Shown here: positions 1 through 14,061 of the stretch, piece by piece
Layout: the number at the start of each line of letters is the position of its first letter
Numbering within the stretch: position 1 is the first letter of the stretch
Program-made: the position numbers and the translations under genes
Source: Lagopus muta
Lineage: Eukaryota > Chordata > Aves > Galliformes > Phasianidae
Length of the DNA stretch: 64,000 bases
Assembly (NCBI RefSeq): GCF_023343835.1
Contig: NC_064439.1
Span: forward strand, 22,260,933 to 22,324,932
Reading direction: 5' to 3'
Notes under the pieces: generated by a model
Database searches by the model: none
What the model saw: only the letters and a program-made list of their open reading frames with translations
What the model was told of the DNA's origin: nothing

Positions 1-3000
1 TTTTCATTTCTTTGAAGATACAAAAGAACTGTCTGATTCTCAGAGCATGAGTAACAGAATGGCAAATATTCTAAGGAATTGTGACACCATTTACCAACAT
101 CAGGCTCCAGAGCATTCTCCACCCCATTCTTCCATGTAGTAGCCATTGACTTAAATAAGAAACACACCATCATATCTTACTGGGTTATTATCAGTGATAG
201 TAATGGAAATGAATAGTCTCTGCTAGAGCAGTGTCAGTACTAATTAATATAAAACATTTCTTACAAATTAGGATGTTGTCTTATACTCTGAAAAGGACAA
301 AGGGCTGGACAACATTCAGGAGATGGTTGGCAGATGTTTTCCTGTTTCCTATCTCACAAAGAGCCTGGCTACCCTTTCATGTAGTAATCCCATAGGCAGT
401 CCTAACTCAGAACTTCCAAAGACTTGCCATTACAGTGAGATGTGGAACGATTATGCAGTTATCTAAATAGAGTGTTATCAAATGCAGGGATGTTCAGAGA
501 ATTGGAAAACAAACACTGTACTGAGCAAACTAAAACTATTGAAACAGTAAAAACTACAGAATGGAGAAATAACTCAGTTGCAGCAATTTGTTATCTAAAA
601 GTATTGAGGCTGATGGTAAAAAATACAGTCATAAGAACTGGGATGACATGCAATCCATCTCAGGATTTCAAAAAAATAGTCAGGAAGAGGCAAGAATCAT
701 GACAAACAAGGGACAGAACAAACAGAACAAGAAATGTTAATCCTTATCAGGGTTAAAAAAAAATTAGCCTTTTATAATCTCACTGCCAGACACAGCTTTC
801 AAGGAAAATTACATGTCTTATAACTGATTTTTTTTTTCAAATTTTGTGTCAGGAGCCCTCTAGTCTCTTCCTTCCTTTCTTATACACAGAATGATCTAAG
901 GAGCAGAGATTTCCATTGTGACAGCTGCAGACCAGGAATTGAAGGACTGTAACACCGGTTATTCTAAAGTGCAATTGCTTTTGTGTGCTTATTCACCATA
1001 TTACAATATGTAGATGGCCCATTGCAGCAAGAGCTGCACAGAACAAACTATGTACACTGGAGTCAGAACTTAAACTTACCTGGAGATTGGAACTAAGATG
1101 CATAGAATTTGAAGAATTGAAGGAGAAAGAATGCAAGGCCTCCCTAGTTGCAACTCCAGTGTTTGTATTCCTTTACCACATCATCACCACTTTCCATCTC
1201 CACTTCGTTTCATGTACAGAATTTTATACCAGTGACAACTTTAAACAAAATCTGGAATCATTCTGCGTTCAAAATCCTTATATTTTCCTGGAATTAAACC
1301 AGAAGTTAAACTCTAATCCTTATTATTTAACTGACAGAATATACCATTTTGGACAAACACAGAGCACTTTTCTAACAAGCAGAACTCTCATAGAAATGTC
1401 AATTATTCTTGCAAGGTCACTTCATGTCTTGAAATTTGTGTCTCATAGCAGTCTCCCATCTCTCAAAAATGAAACTATGTTGAACTTGGCATTGTTCAAA
1501 ACTTTCAAGTGTAAAACTTTCTTTTTTGAACCAGCTTGGAAGTTGTTTTGTAATTGCTACATGAAAATAAAGCCATTTCAGTTCTTCATTTTCTTTATTC
1601 ATTAGAAATTTAAATGTTTTTACAACTCTTTTTGTACAGTAAATTTCCGATGAGGCCACATGTGAGAGTCACAGGACTTTATGGTCTTTTTTGAGAAGCA
1701 ATTCACAGAGCAGTGATAATGGCACTCCTCCCAGTGGTTTACTTTGTCCTGCGAGTTCAGTTCCTTGTTCTTCATGTTGCTGTTTACTAGTTTGTCCTTT
1801 AAAATTAAGGGGAAAAAGTTTTTACAGCAAAACTTTGCTGAAATAATTAGTTGAACATGATGTAACTGAATATTAACTATCAATGTTAACTAAAGCACTC
1901 TTTTTTCCAGTCATATGATGCCATGGAATTGTTATGTCAAGATATTTCTGCCTTGTTCTCTTTTCCTTCTAAATTACTTTAGAGCTGATTTTTCCATAGT
2001 TTTTCTTCTCCTATTCTTCATTATTACTTTGTAAATATGGGTCTTTATCTGCTTTACAAATGCAAGTAAGAAAAAACATATATTTTCCTTAACATTTTTT
2101 CCCTCAATTTTAATGCAAATTACAGAAGAAGGGTTTTTATTAACACTCCATTTTCTGAACTGAAGGAGATCCAGGATTCTATAGGTAATGGAAAAATCAA
2201 GAAAATGTTAAGTGCTAGTTAACCACAGATTCAACTCGAGTGTAACTTGGCTAGCGCTGACGCAGAGCTAATGTTTGTCCTGAGCAAGCTGAGAGCTCCT
2301 GGAGACCGTTACAAATGCCCTTGCTGTGTATATGGTTGAGACAAGGTTCTTAAGGCTACTGTAGTTTTGGATAGAGAAATAGTTATCAGAAAGCATCAGA
2401 CAAACAATCTGAGAAGCACGTGCTGAGAAGGTAAATCATGAAAGTCTCCCAAGGACTGGAAATCTGAGAATCCTCTGAACATGCAACATAGTCCCTAAAG
2501 GATCATGGGGCTGGGACAAATTTCTGGATCAGCACTGGTGGTGTGTTTTCACTGCCCTGTGTAAATCCCCCTTATGGTATGGGAAAGCATGGGACCAGAT
2601 CACTAGTGTCCAGTATGAAGCTCAGAAGGTCTGAATGGCAAAGTACCAAACCATCCTGTCCATGTGGAGCTGCAGCTGTGTCTCCGCTTGGCGTTTCCAG
2701 ATCCTTGATTCTGCATAAAGGCAGCTGAGGTCTACTGGGATCAAAAGTCCTACCCATGCTTGGTGCAAAAGCAATGGCAAGGCAAGGCAAAGCAAAAGCT
2801 ATTCAAGGACTAACCCAGTTTTGGGGGAGCTATACCCTCCTCCATGTCATTGTGCCTGACATAAGTACCATTACATAGCTTACTACCATGGGCAACTGAG
2901 TCAACACAGTCACAATCCTTCAGAAGTGGAGAGTTTTTTAAGCTTGAAACTTTGCTTCCAACTTCTTTGTAAGGCATCTGCTAATGCTGAAACTCACTTT

Positions 3001-3030
3001 GAAACAATTTAGTTTTTTCAAAGATTTTGC

Positions 3031-3088
3031 AGTATGTGAAATGTAAGTACTCATGAAATGTAGTATGTGAAATGTAAGTACTCATGAA
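3031..3088 (+). repeat. 31-bp tandem duplication
   Basis: The 27-bp string starting AGTATGTGAAATGTAAGTAC occurs at 3031 and again at 3062 with no mismatch, giving a period of 31 bp and nearly two copies. The identity implies a recent slippage or duplication event. No gene context. Confidence 0.9.
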
Positions 3089-6000
3089 CAGTCACCACAA
3101 AAGATTAAAGGGCAGACAGTCAACCTGTTGCTCCTTCTACCTAACATAACCCAGTTCTCTTTTTATTTAAGAGATTAATTAATGTAAGCACTGGGTAGTG
3201 TCAAAAATGCAGCTAAGGTACCTTAACAGAGTAGGGAAGAGGTCTTTCACATGAGTGCTAAAATACAAACAAAAATAGACTAGAAGGAGGCACAGAGGAA
3301 CAAAAGGTTTTTGATGTATCATTACACGAGGATATGTAAATAAGGAAGAGAATGATGCTTTAAGACAAGGGTAGAAGGACAGAGCAGGTCTTACAATAGC
3401 TTACAATCGTTTTGAATAGGACATTTAGGCAGTTATTCACATGCCTATTGGACCTCTATTCCTTTTCTCAGGGTATAGTACACCTTTTAGCAAATGAAAT
3501 GAAACAATATCTCTTTCTTTTCCTTTCCATTCCCAGAATACTCATCACCTCAAGGAGAGGATCTTCATTTGGTAAGTGTGATAATGCAGCAGTTCCTCGG
3601 GCAGTTCTGTTGTATGGAGGCCATATCACTTTTTGCAGTAACTTTGTATTGAGTGAAAATATCTCCAGATGTACAATCATCAACCAGGTGCCAAGGCTGA
3701 CCATTTACCACAAATCTGATATCTCCACAGAGCAACTTTAACTTCCTTTGCGTGGGTCTTCTCTCTGAAAATCAGACATCAGCTGAAGGCTGGAAGCCTA
3801 AAGACTGAAGGTACCAATGTAAGATACCACCTTCAAAAAGTCTGGGCAAACAAATGTATTGTATAAGCCAGCAGGCATTTAAAGGACAAGACAGATCTAC
3901 ATTCTTAACTAAGTGCATCAGGAGTTGCCACGTATTTTTATTAATTCATTATGGTTGATCTAGTTACATAAACTGGAAGTGACAATAGATTATCTCCTGG
4001 AGAGTGTTTCATATGGGATTACTTTTAATGCTGAAATTCCCATCATACTCTTAACTTTTAAAATACTGATAACACAGTACATACTGTGCACTTTTTGAAC
4101 ACTGAGCTATGCATTCCCAGCAACACACTCAGAGCTCTAATAATCAAGATTGCATTTAGAGAAGCTTAATTCTCATGCTATTAATCTCTTCAATGGTAAG
4201 AGTAATTATTCAGTATTCACCAAGAAGCAATCCCATAACATGCACAGGGTGCCAGTATGTTAGCATGGTTTGAATGACCACATGGTGAGAAGAAATGTTT
4301 CTTTCTCACCAGCAAGTTGTTATAAAGGTCCTTAAAAATGACTGCAAATTCTATTTGCTGGATATAAAATTCTCTCTGCTGTAAGTACTGTGCCATCTTT
4401 GTTTAACCCAAATGACCTCAAAGCATCAAGTCCTCTTTAGTATCACCTTTAAGGTCTTCCTTGTAGCAGTCCTTTTCTGTTTATGGCCCTATTTCCTTCT
4501 TTTCATGTTGTGTTTCTGTCATGCTGTACAGCACTGCATTCTCCCGAAGACTTGTACCATTACACCTATTTCTTATTCCCCATCTCTCACCTGAAGTTTT
4601 TTTCATAACAACTCCTTCTGTATGCTGTGCAGCCCTCTTCAGGAAGGCAGAAAGGTGTCTTGATAAGGTAAATCAATGAATGTTAAGCAGTGACATGTTA
4701 TTTTGTTAAAGGCATTTAGATTTCCAGATAGTAAAGACAACTCTCTTCTAACCAATGAATACTTTGCATTGAAATAGATGCAGAACAGTGAAAGATTAAG
4801 ATCAGTGCAAAAAAAATTTCCCTTAGTTGACATTTCCTATTTGTAGCTAAAGCTACAATCTAAAGATAAAATTTAGCGCTAGATTTGGAAAATACTGCTG
4901 CATGAGAACAGCCTGCACTGCTACCAAGGATTTGTCCACTGTTCCTCATATACAAGAGTCTGGATACACTGACTTGAGTGTTTGCTTGCTGTGAATCTGA
5001 CAAGTCAGCTAACACATAAACCATAGGTATCTGCGTCCACTTGGTGCAAATTAACTGCCTCAGGGACCGTTTCTATCCTTCCACCATGTAATTTCAATGG
5101 GGAGCCATCGTGTTAGCCCCTGACTGTGAAGGCTATCTGATTGTCATGTATTAGTTGCTTGCTTCATTCTTCTAAATCTTCATATTTATAATTATTGAAC
5201 TGTCATTTTTCTTGCTGGTCCACCTCTCTTCATGCAAACTGTCTTTTTCTAATTCTTCTTCCCCATGTGCCATTCTTAGCTGCTTCTTCACCAGCTCCTT
5301 CAATTCCAAGTTGATTAGAAATTTCACGTGCTCTCAGTTAAGGTGTTTCCCCATCAAATGGGAATAATTCATGTATGCAGTATAGTTGGACTCTTCATTT
5401 TTAAGGGGCACAGCATAATGAATAAGCCTATGAATCACATTTGGAAGATGCCAAATTCCTGCTGTATGAGCATTCTTGGGTGCCTGAGGGTACTATTATA
5501 TTTGCTTCAGGGTTTATGAACATGGTGAGGAGCCAGGTTTTGAAAGAGAAATTACTAGCTGCAATGAGCCTGCCACTTTTGAGATGAATGAGAGTGATCC
5601 AACAGAAGTCAGTACAGCATGCACATTTGCTGCCTTCCTGGCATACTCCAGCAGCAGCCAGACTCAGTGTCTCTCTTACAGAACAATGCAGTCTGGGGTA
5701 ATATAGTGTGAATAGGAAGGTTCATGGCATGCTCCAAAGAACCAAACCACCACAGCTGTAAATATTGTCTTTGAGTCATACGAGCACACATCATACATAA
5801 TTTACTTATGGTATCTGGCTCTGAAGGCTGTGTTGTCCTCACAGAATGCTTGGTTATGTTAATTCCATGCATTATGGTATTACTAAGAAAAATTCATTTG
5901 TTTTAAAGAGATACTGTACGAACTGGAATTACTAATTTTTGCCTCAAGGAAGGACAGTTGTTGCTGTTCTTGCATCTTTGTGCCCAAAAGCTCTTCCCAC

Positions 6001-7747
6001 CACTGATGGGAAGCAGAGTTGTCCTTGGGCAGGCAGTGACCCAGGCTGCATGCTGATCAGATGAGCTGCTGGGAAGATGGTTCCTGTCAGTAGCTCTCTC
6101 CACACTTCCAGCATGAGGAAGGTGGCTCCTGGTGATCTGCACTGCAGTGAAGTTAGAGAAAAATCTCTTGATACAATCTGCTTACAAAAGACAACTGCCT
6201 CCTCACAACACAGTCTGGCCTGTCCACCATCCTGCTTTCTCTTGAATCCCTCCAAGCTTAGCCCTTCTTTGTCCAGCACTCCATCATTTATCTCACCTCA
6301 TCCCTCATCTGACCCTATAGTTCTCTCCAAGCACACTTTGACTCCTCTCTAGACCTCAAAATTGTTAAGCTTTTGCAGTGTATGTGGTTGCATTCATGGC
6401 CAGGTCCCAAATTTGCCTGACAGCCAGAGTGAACATTAATGTGTAAGCAATGAGAAAACCATTGAGTGCAACCTTGAATCCTGAGCTAACCTGACAGGAT
6501 AAACATAGTCCCAGTTATTATTGCTCCTTAGCTCTGCCTGGTTGAACAATCTCTCTCTTTTTCTCTCAGACTCCTCCTAATCTCCCTCACCAAACTTTCT
6601 CCGCCATTCCTCACTCTCCTTGTGTGATTGACGACCTTTTTATAGCAACTTGAATAGACGTATTCAAACAGTACAGAAAGGCCACTAAAAAGCACCTGGT
6701 TCTGAACATCTTCGTGTATGTCCATGTCACAATGAAGTTCAGCATGTGTATTTGAGTACCAGTGGACTCTGAATTTTTAAATTAATTGGTTGATGACTCC
6801 TCAAAATCATTTCAGTATAGTCCTTGCTAGTTACCAGTGTAAGAGAACTGTAGATTCCTGTCCTCAGTATCATGATATTGCCCAGTTGTCTTTCCAGTTG
6901 ATAAATCAGCTGATTAATTTAATACTAGCTTCCAGAAACATTGACATAAGTGACCTTTGTACATTAACCCTGATAGAGAAAGAATTGGAGCCCAGAAGAT
7001 GCCCCAAATGCTGCTCCACTTAACTTTGGTGGGTAGAGGAAAACACTACCATACAAAATAGTTTTTTAATGAAACTGAAAGGATTTTGTATTCTGCTTCC
7101 CCTTCACAAAGGGATACCTAATTTTAGCATATTCCCCAACCATTGCTGTCACTCTTCATTCTGATAATTGTTTTATGGGCAGGAAATCCCGTGATTTATT
7201 AAATTACATTTTAATGAACATTTAATAGGAACTAACAATAAATGAAACTAGAGAAGGCAAAAAGAAATCATAATCACAGCCATCAAATCAGCCTAGAAAG
7301 TGCCAGTCCTGATGTTAATTTAATTTGAGATTTAAGAAGATTACAGAAACAGAATTAATTTCCACTGCCTCAGCAGTCAGCTAGCGTTGAACAGATGGCA
7401 CCATAACCAAAATATTTTTCTTCCCCTTATGTATACTTCTTCCATTAACTTCCTTCAGCATGTTATGGCATAATTGAAGAAAAAGAATCAAAATGTCTAT
7501 GAAAATTGTAGAAGACTCAAGTAGAGCTTATATACCCACATATATTAATATTCCTATGCTTTTCAGATAAATTACTTTCTAATATCTACTTCTCAATGCT
7601 GACTCACATCATCATCATCAATTCTTTTCATCATCATCCCCCAGCAGCCTTCATTAGCCTTGTTTTCAAGATGGACTACCGATCTTACTTGATCAATCAA
7701 CAAGAGGTGGCTTACCATAGAACAAATAAACTGAACAATAGACCAAT

Positions 7748-7806
7748 AAAAAAAAAAAAAAACAAAAAACAGCAAGCAACAGACCAAAAAAAAAAAAAAA
7801 AAAAAA
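7748..7806 (+). repeat. A-rich low-complexity tract
   Basis: Two long A runs are separated by a short 'caagcaacagacc' interval. There is no processed-pseudogene or SINE body upstream that would make this a retroposon tail. Confidence 0.8.
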
Positions 7807-10800
7807 GTTATCAAGTCCTTCACTACAGACTTGAGTTCTGATTCTGACTCTGATTCTGAAATCAAAGCTTTTGCTGTTCGCCTTTTACCTGGATGGTATT
7901 TTCCAGCCTATTTCCATTTCTGATATTCTGACTCCTGCTACAAACACCTCACCCTGACAGCAGGATCCTTGCTATTTTCAATTTGCATTTATTATGTGAG
8001 AAATCTACAATGTTTCTAGACACTCAACCACTCCATGACAGACAGACAGGTATTACAGTAGCTGGTCTTTTCAGTGTTCAGTGATTTTAATAGGCTTACA
8101 ATCCTTTTTCCTGTTTTTACAAACCTGGACACCTGTGACAAAGAGGAAGTGTAACCAGACATTCTAAACGCAGTATGTTTTAGCATCTCAGTTAGGGCAA
8201 CATGCTGTACTTTTTAAAAGATAATGAATATGGAAAAAATCATGTTCTACCTATACTGTGGTTTAGTGGGTACACAGAAGAACCTGAACTAATCCTAGCT
8301 CTGATGGTGTCCAAGAATATCAGAAAAAAAACAACCTAACGGCATATTAGACAAGGTAGGTGGCCTGTTGGATCAAGAGATACAAATGAATTCTTTATTG
8401 AGAAGGAAAAAGAGAGACAAGAAAACATAATCAACATTCAGGAATGTATCTGGAGAAGGAGCAAGACACCTGGCATCATGAAGGATGCCATGAAGGGAAT
8501 AAAAATGTAGGCAGAAAGTAAGACTGGGATGAGAAGACAGACAGAAATTTATAAAATGGGAACTCTATAAAGTTTATGTAAGTAACTCTCAGGTTTCAGC
8601 TGCTAGAAAAACCTATCTGTTGCAAACAGTTCCCAAGAGCCCACAAAGGCAGGCAGTTGATACGGAAACTGGTATACATAAGAGTATAACTTCAGAACAT
8701 CTCTGAGCGAGACCAAAGATCCTGTCAGCACAGCAGTCTGCATGTGACAATGATTAATAGCAGTTCCTCAGAGAAAAAGCAGAAGAAAGGCAGCAGGTAC
8801 AAAGTGACCTCTACATACGTCCTGCAAACTGTTGCTTTGGAGAAGCATCTTCCTGAGACAGAGGAAAGTTAACAGTCACGACTAGATCTGCATCTAATTC
8901 ACTTGTTAAATATACTGTATTTTGCTATCAGTGATAACAATTAAATATTTTCATTCTGAATTGCAAAAGATAACCTGCTTAAAATTTTAACACTTTGTCA
9001 GAAAATAGTAGAAGGAGCAGCCTCTACATTGTGTGAATATCTACTTTTTTGTCCGTGCTACCATAAGGAATACTCTCAAATCAATAATGCCTTCTCGCTG
9101 AATTATCACCACTGCTATTCAGTTGCAAGACACCAGAGACCTTTGTATATTAGCTGGTCATTCAGTCAGTAATCTGAGATCTAGCAAAAATAGAAATCAT
9201 AACATAAAAATAATGGAAATAATTCTAAAACCATAAATTTTCTCATTATTCAGATATTTTTCTTTACTTCCAGCCATCCATTTTAACATGCTAGCATGCC
9301 TGATTTTATAGGAGCAAACTTCATCATATCCTTCAATCAGTGCTTTTAAAATGTCATAGCTCAACTTGGACTGTTTATAGCAATTTCTAGGTAGGTTGAT
9401 TTCCTATCACATCAAAAAGGCAGTGAAAGCAGCATGCTCCTCTCTTCACTTCTTTACCGCTCCAGTGAGAAATTTGTCTTTTTTTCTTATTTTTTGAGCT
9501 TGAGGCTGTTAGACCTCTGAATGCTACACCAAACCAGCATGATTTCAACACCTCACAGTGAGCCATTTATGTCTGAGTGATTGCTTCAAAGCAAACAGTG
9601 CTGTAAGTGAGTGGTGCCCAGGCTCCCCACTAAGGCAGGCCACAGGACCTAACGCGCTGTTTCTGCATGCCCTGGAGTGCGTGCACACGCATCCCGCCTT
9701 TCTCAAAGAGCCATTTTGACTGCACATACCCCAACCAGCCGTACTGGCCACACACAAAATCTCCCAGCCACAAGTGGAACGTTTCACCTCATCATAGCTC
9801 GCTTCTGACTGACAGCATTGCAGAGACACCTTTGTGTGAGCACGGAGTAACTGTGGACACAAGGACAGCACTGCCATGCTGCTCCTCTCCACGGCCCTTC
9901 AGAGGCCCACAGCGTCTCCTGCTCCCCAGACATCGTTTTCACTGACAGGCACTGTAGTCAGTACCAACAGCAAAGAGCAGACAAAAGTCTTACACTTGGA
10001 TTCCGAGCAGCTGCAAGCCCCAATGACTACTAATCATATTGCTCATTTCTCCTCAAAAGCTTTAATTCACATAATTGAGCACTACTGATTTCAACTACCA
10101 CAGTATAATAACCTATGCTAGACTCCTTTTATAGTAACCATCCTCAGATTTGGACACCATTCTGAAAAACGTTGAGCTAAACGTTTCCTGCTATCTTTAC
10201 AAATACAGTGAGAAGAAAAATGGAATGACATTTACAAGCAAGAGAGAATTTCCCCCTCAATAATTCCAGAATAGGCCATTCTTATGGCAGGGATTATAAT
10301 AGGAATAGGAAATGGTACAGACTTAGCCCATTTTCATTACAGTCTTAAGACTGCAATTTTGTGGTCATAATCTAATGTCATGCCTTTGCTATTAGTAGAT
10401 TTTCTCCAGAGTCCAGACAGAAGTAGATGTGCTCAGAAAGACCTCAGGAATATCCTTCTTTTCTGGCACCAATTTAAAATATAAATCTCTTTAGATTGGT
10501 GCTTCTTTTTCATCCCTGTTTTGTTTTCTTTTCCCCAGAATTAAATACACTTTGCCTTCAAAATAAATATTGTTATCTTTGTTTTTTAAATGACACTGAA
10601 GTACCCTTTAAGACTCTCTTGCCAGAACCAACATTCTGTCTTGTATCTCACAGTTTACCTTGTGACAGGGTCATCAGCTACCAGTGTGAGATTCAAATTT
10701 AACAGAAGGCAAATGAGTTCTGCTCCTGGAGAAATTTTATGTCCACTGTGTTCTTCATATCTAATTCAGCAAAAAGGATCCCTGTGATTTCAGTAAGACC

Positions 10801-12848
10801 AAGAGTGGTCATCAGAACATCAACTTTCAGGTAAAGGGAACAGGTTCTTTTTCATGCTCTGGTGCCAAACACAGTAATTGCAGCAAGTAAACTCTAAACA
10901 CTAACATTGCGATGAGAAATCCACATGCAATCATTATGGCCTTATTTGGTATCTTTTTTAAAAAAAAATTCATTCCCTTAGACTCAAGGCTGTGCCAAAA
11001 ACAACCCAAAATGAGGAGGCAGACCTACTTCGGAGTGAACAACAGAAGGTTCTTTTGCTTTTAGAAATCCTGATGACTTCTAGAGAGCCGCTGCATACAG
11101 CCACCTTCTCCCAGTCATTACAGAAGGCCATCCCTCTCCTTTCCATACCTATCCTCTGTTGCATGGAACCAAAGCAATGGCCACATGCTCTGTCCTTTTA
11201 CTTTGTCCACAATGCAGTGATGGAGAGGGAGTGAGACTCAAACAAACCAGCACCTCATTCACATACAGCCTAGTCTTCCTTAAGCTGCCAAGCAAATTTT
11301 CAAATAAGAAACATATTCACTGACGGGCAGAATATTGACCCTTGCAAGTTTAGACCACTGCTGGTGCATTTTTGCTTAGTTTTTAATTGGATTTGCCTTT
11401 TACTTTTCAAGCCAGTGGCAGATGGCTCACCAGTCTGATTTAATCTGGCAATTCTTCTACTTCTGTATTACCTTCATGGACCTCTCCATAGCCACAGTAT
11501 GGGGCAGTTTCAGAGCTTTCTGATGCATAATTCTCACAGCTATTCAGAATTATAAAGTGAGTTTCTGACAACAGAAAATTATTTTAAGTTTTGGGCTTAT
11601 TTCTATCCAAGGTTTTCTTCTACATTCAATTTCTTCCTAAGCTGCGAACCATTCAAACTGCACTTTTCATATAGCTGAAAGCAGATTTGATTAATATGAT
11701 TTCTTTGTGAAAATCTGAGAAGATTAAGGAGCAGTGATGCAGAGAACATGTGCTCTTTCTCAACATGACATTCTCTAACATTATACGGGGTCTGCAGATC
11801 CTTCTAGTCATTACGTTGTTCCCACTAGTGGCATCTAAAGGGAGAAAAATCTATCATCAGGGAAGAAATTCATTTTTTCATATTATAGTTTCAATCTCAT
11901 GTGTGGGTCAACAAATCTGCAGCTGTATATTGATTTCATTCTGTAACTAGGCGGGAAAGGCCACATTTCAAGGGAGCATTTGCAGATTGCTTTTCCTTTG
12001 TGTTACAGGGTCCTTTTGTGATAGTCCCTTAGAAAAAAAAATTAAGATTGGCCAGACGACTTCTATGTTCAGTGAAGCAAAATGCCAAATAAATATGTTT
12101 ACAGGCACATCAGTTAACTGTTCTTTTTCTGTTTATCCCAGTGTTACTAACTGCAGAAACACTTTCCAAAATTGGTAGGGGAAAAAAATCTGTTCAGCAT
12201 CGATTGAATGTAGTTTCTCATCTGTTTCATGACCTTTTCCATCATACGTAATTAGAAATGGAAAGGTCTTAGCCGCATGCTTGTAGTATGCTCCAGAATA
12301 CAGATGCAAGGTTTGGTTCAATGCTGAGATACAGCGAAGGCACAAAATTCACAGATTCTAGGATACAACAGTGCCAATATCTGACCCTCATACTAGGAAA
12401 TACAGACCGTGCTAGCACTCTCGGGCTGGAAAATGTACTATCAGCAGACTTCTTGATTGTTTTTGTGTAATATCGTTAGTGGACTCCACACTGTAGAGAA
12501 TGTGTACTGTTTGCAACCAATACAGCATAGCAATAGATCAAATCTGTCAATAGTATGACGTGGTCTTTGTTACTAGGGGCTGCAGGGATGTTTCTACCTC
12601 AAACAGCCAATGTGATTTGCTAACCAGTTGTTAAGGAGGTGATTATTATGCCTCTTTCTAAAAGCGGTTGTCTGAGTCTCTTGCAGTGAGCCAAGCTGCT
12701 GTTTCTGAAAATCAGAAACCCTGAGCGGCAATATGGACCGTGAGCTCTGAGCAAGGTTAGTGCAGCAGCATTTCTGTCTGGGAAAAGTAACAGATGTTTA
12801 GTATTAAAGAAGATGAAGCAGTTCTGATGATGAAGGCATACCTGCCCA

Positions 12849-12941
12849 CTTCTGGAGGGAGTGGTAGAATTATAGAGGAACTATATAATCTTTAAGGTCC
12901 CTTCCAAGCTGAAGCCATTCTGCCATTCTATGATTCTGCGA
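12849..12941 (+). mobile_element. CR1 LINE 3' end, short
   Basis: About 90 bp of CR1 3' terminus, with 'taaggtcccttccaagctga' followed by the octamer repeat 'cattctatgattctgcg'. This is a 5'-truncated, noncoding copy, the typical state for CR1 in birds. Confidence 0.75.
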
Positions 12942-13846
12942 TAAGCATCTGTCACTCTGGTGACTGTGGTTGCTGGTGGCTGCGTGGTTTCCAACACCAG
13001 CTGCCTGTATTGCATAAGACATGACTGAAATGAACAAAGACCAAGATAAGAAGCCATTGCAAAGTCCATATTATATGTGGATGAGGATGATGTGTGATCC
13101 TTGCAACAGCCATGTCCATTAGAAACCTTTTCCTATAATCTGTGCTCCAAGGAGCATGAGATCTGATTGCCAATCTGACCAATGTGTGAGTGACAAACCT
13201 AGGCCTTTCAAAAATCATACACATACACACATCTTAAAAATAGATTATGTTTATACCTGTTTTGTCACGCCTGCTCAAACCGCTATGGACTCAGCTGATT
13301 ATACAACTTTCTCTAATCTTGCACAAAAGAAAAATAGTGCATGCATTTCAGTAGTTTATAAAATAAGAACCTCTTTCCCTCATTCAGACCATTTCAACTC
13401 ACCACTTTAGTTTCTGGGCTTCAAGCAGGACCTGTTTCTGTTCTAGAATAGCTTTATTCAGTAATCATAAACATGGGATTTGTACGCATAGTGGTACACA
13501 ATTGCTCCGGTTGTGAATCAATGCTGTATAATTTCTTTTGGCATCATTATAAACTATTTTGATCATAGCTAGGAATAGGAATAATATTTCACAAGAGAAC
13601 AAATTACAGGCAGTCTTCTAGATAAAGTTCTTCTCATTTTTTTGACCAGAATTCCATTGGTATAATAGAACAATAATGTATCAGTCTGACAGCAAAGTTA
13701 GAGTAGGCAGAGAGAAGGATGAAACCATGTATGAATGATGACTCACTGTCTCATAAAAGCAAGCCCTACCTACACCCCCTTCAAAAAAAGAAAAGCATAA
13801 CAAAAAAGAAAACTTTAGTGCATGATTTGTTAATCTCAGTCTTCTC

Positions 13847-13877
13847 ATAAATAAATAAATAAATAAATAAATAATAA
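13847..13877 (+). repeat. (ATAA)n microsatellite
   Basis: About seven uninterrupted ATAA units followed by an imperfect one. A likely length-polymorphic locus. Confidence 0.9.
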
Positions 13878-14032
13878 GATTGTTTGTTTCAAAAGACATG
13901 GTACAATGCCACCTTCTGGTCAAAAATGTGAAGAAAAATATACTGGCGTGTTATCCATTCACACATTGGCTTACAAGACCATTTTGGGTGTGATTTCACA
14001 ATAGCCATACAATCAGTTGCTTGGAACAGCCT

Positions 14033-14061
14033 TCAGCAGCTGACAGCACCTCAGCTGCTGA
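14033..14061. repeat. 11-bp perfect inverted repeat with E-boxes
   Basis: TCAGCAGCTGA and TCAGCTGCTGA are exact reverse complements separated by 7 bp. Each arm holds a CAGCTG E-box, and two more CAGCTG sites follow within 65 bp. It could be a cruciform-prone hairpin or a bHLH-binding cluster; neither is shown. Confidence 0.8.

Larger units (their letters stand above)
1..12848. other. Intergenic, no recognisable gene
   Basis: AT-rich sequence with no exon I can identify. The longest open frame is 206 codons on the + strand (985-1605), with an AATAAA polyadenylation-type hexamer near its end at 1566-1571; its translation shows no domain I know. Only the 31-bp duplication and the A-rich tract stand out. 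A slightly GC-richer stretch near 9600-9950 is unexplained. Confidence 0.6.

Noticed and set aside
1075..1082. Perfect CAG|GTAAGT splice donor on the minus strand
   Set aside because: One such 9-mer is roughly what chance gives in 64 kb on two strands, and no matching coding exon precedes it.
7590..7865. Complementary-strand open frames across the A-rich tract (81 and 90 codons)
   Set aside because: Both are produced by homopolymer Lys or Phe runs and simple CAT/GAT repeats.
13847..13877. ATAA array as a possible retroposon tail
   Set aside because: No LINE or SINE body precedes it on either strand.
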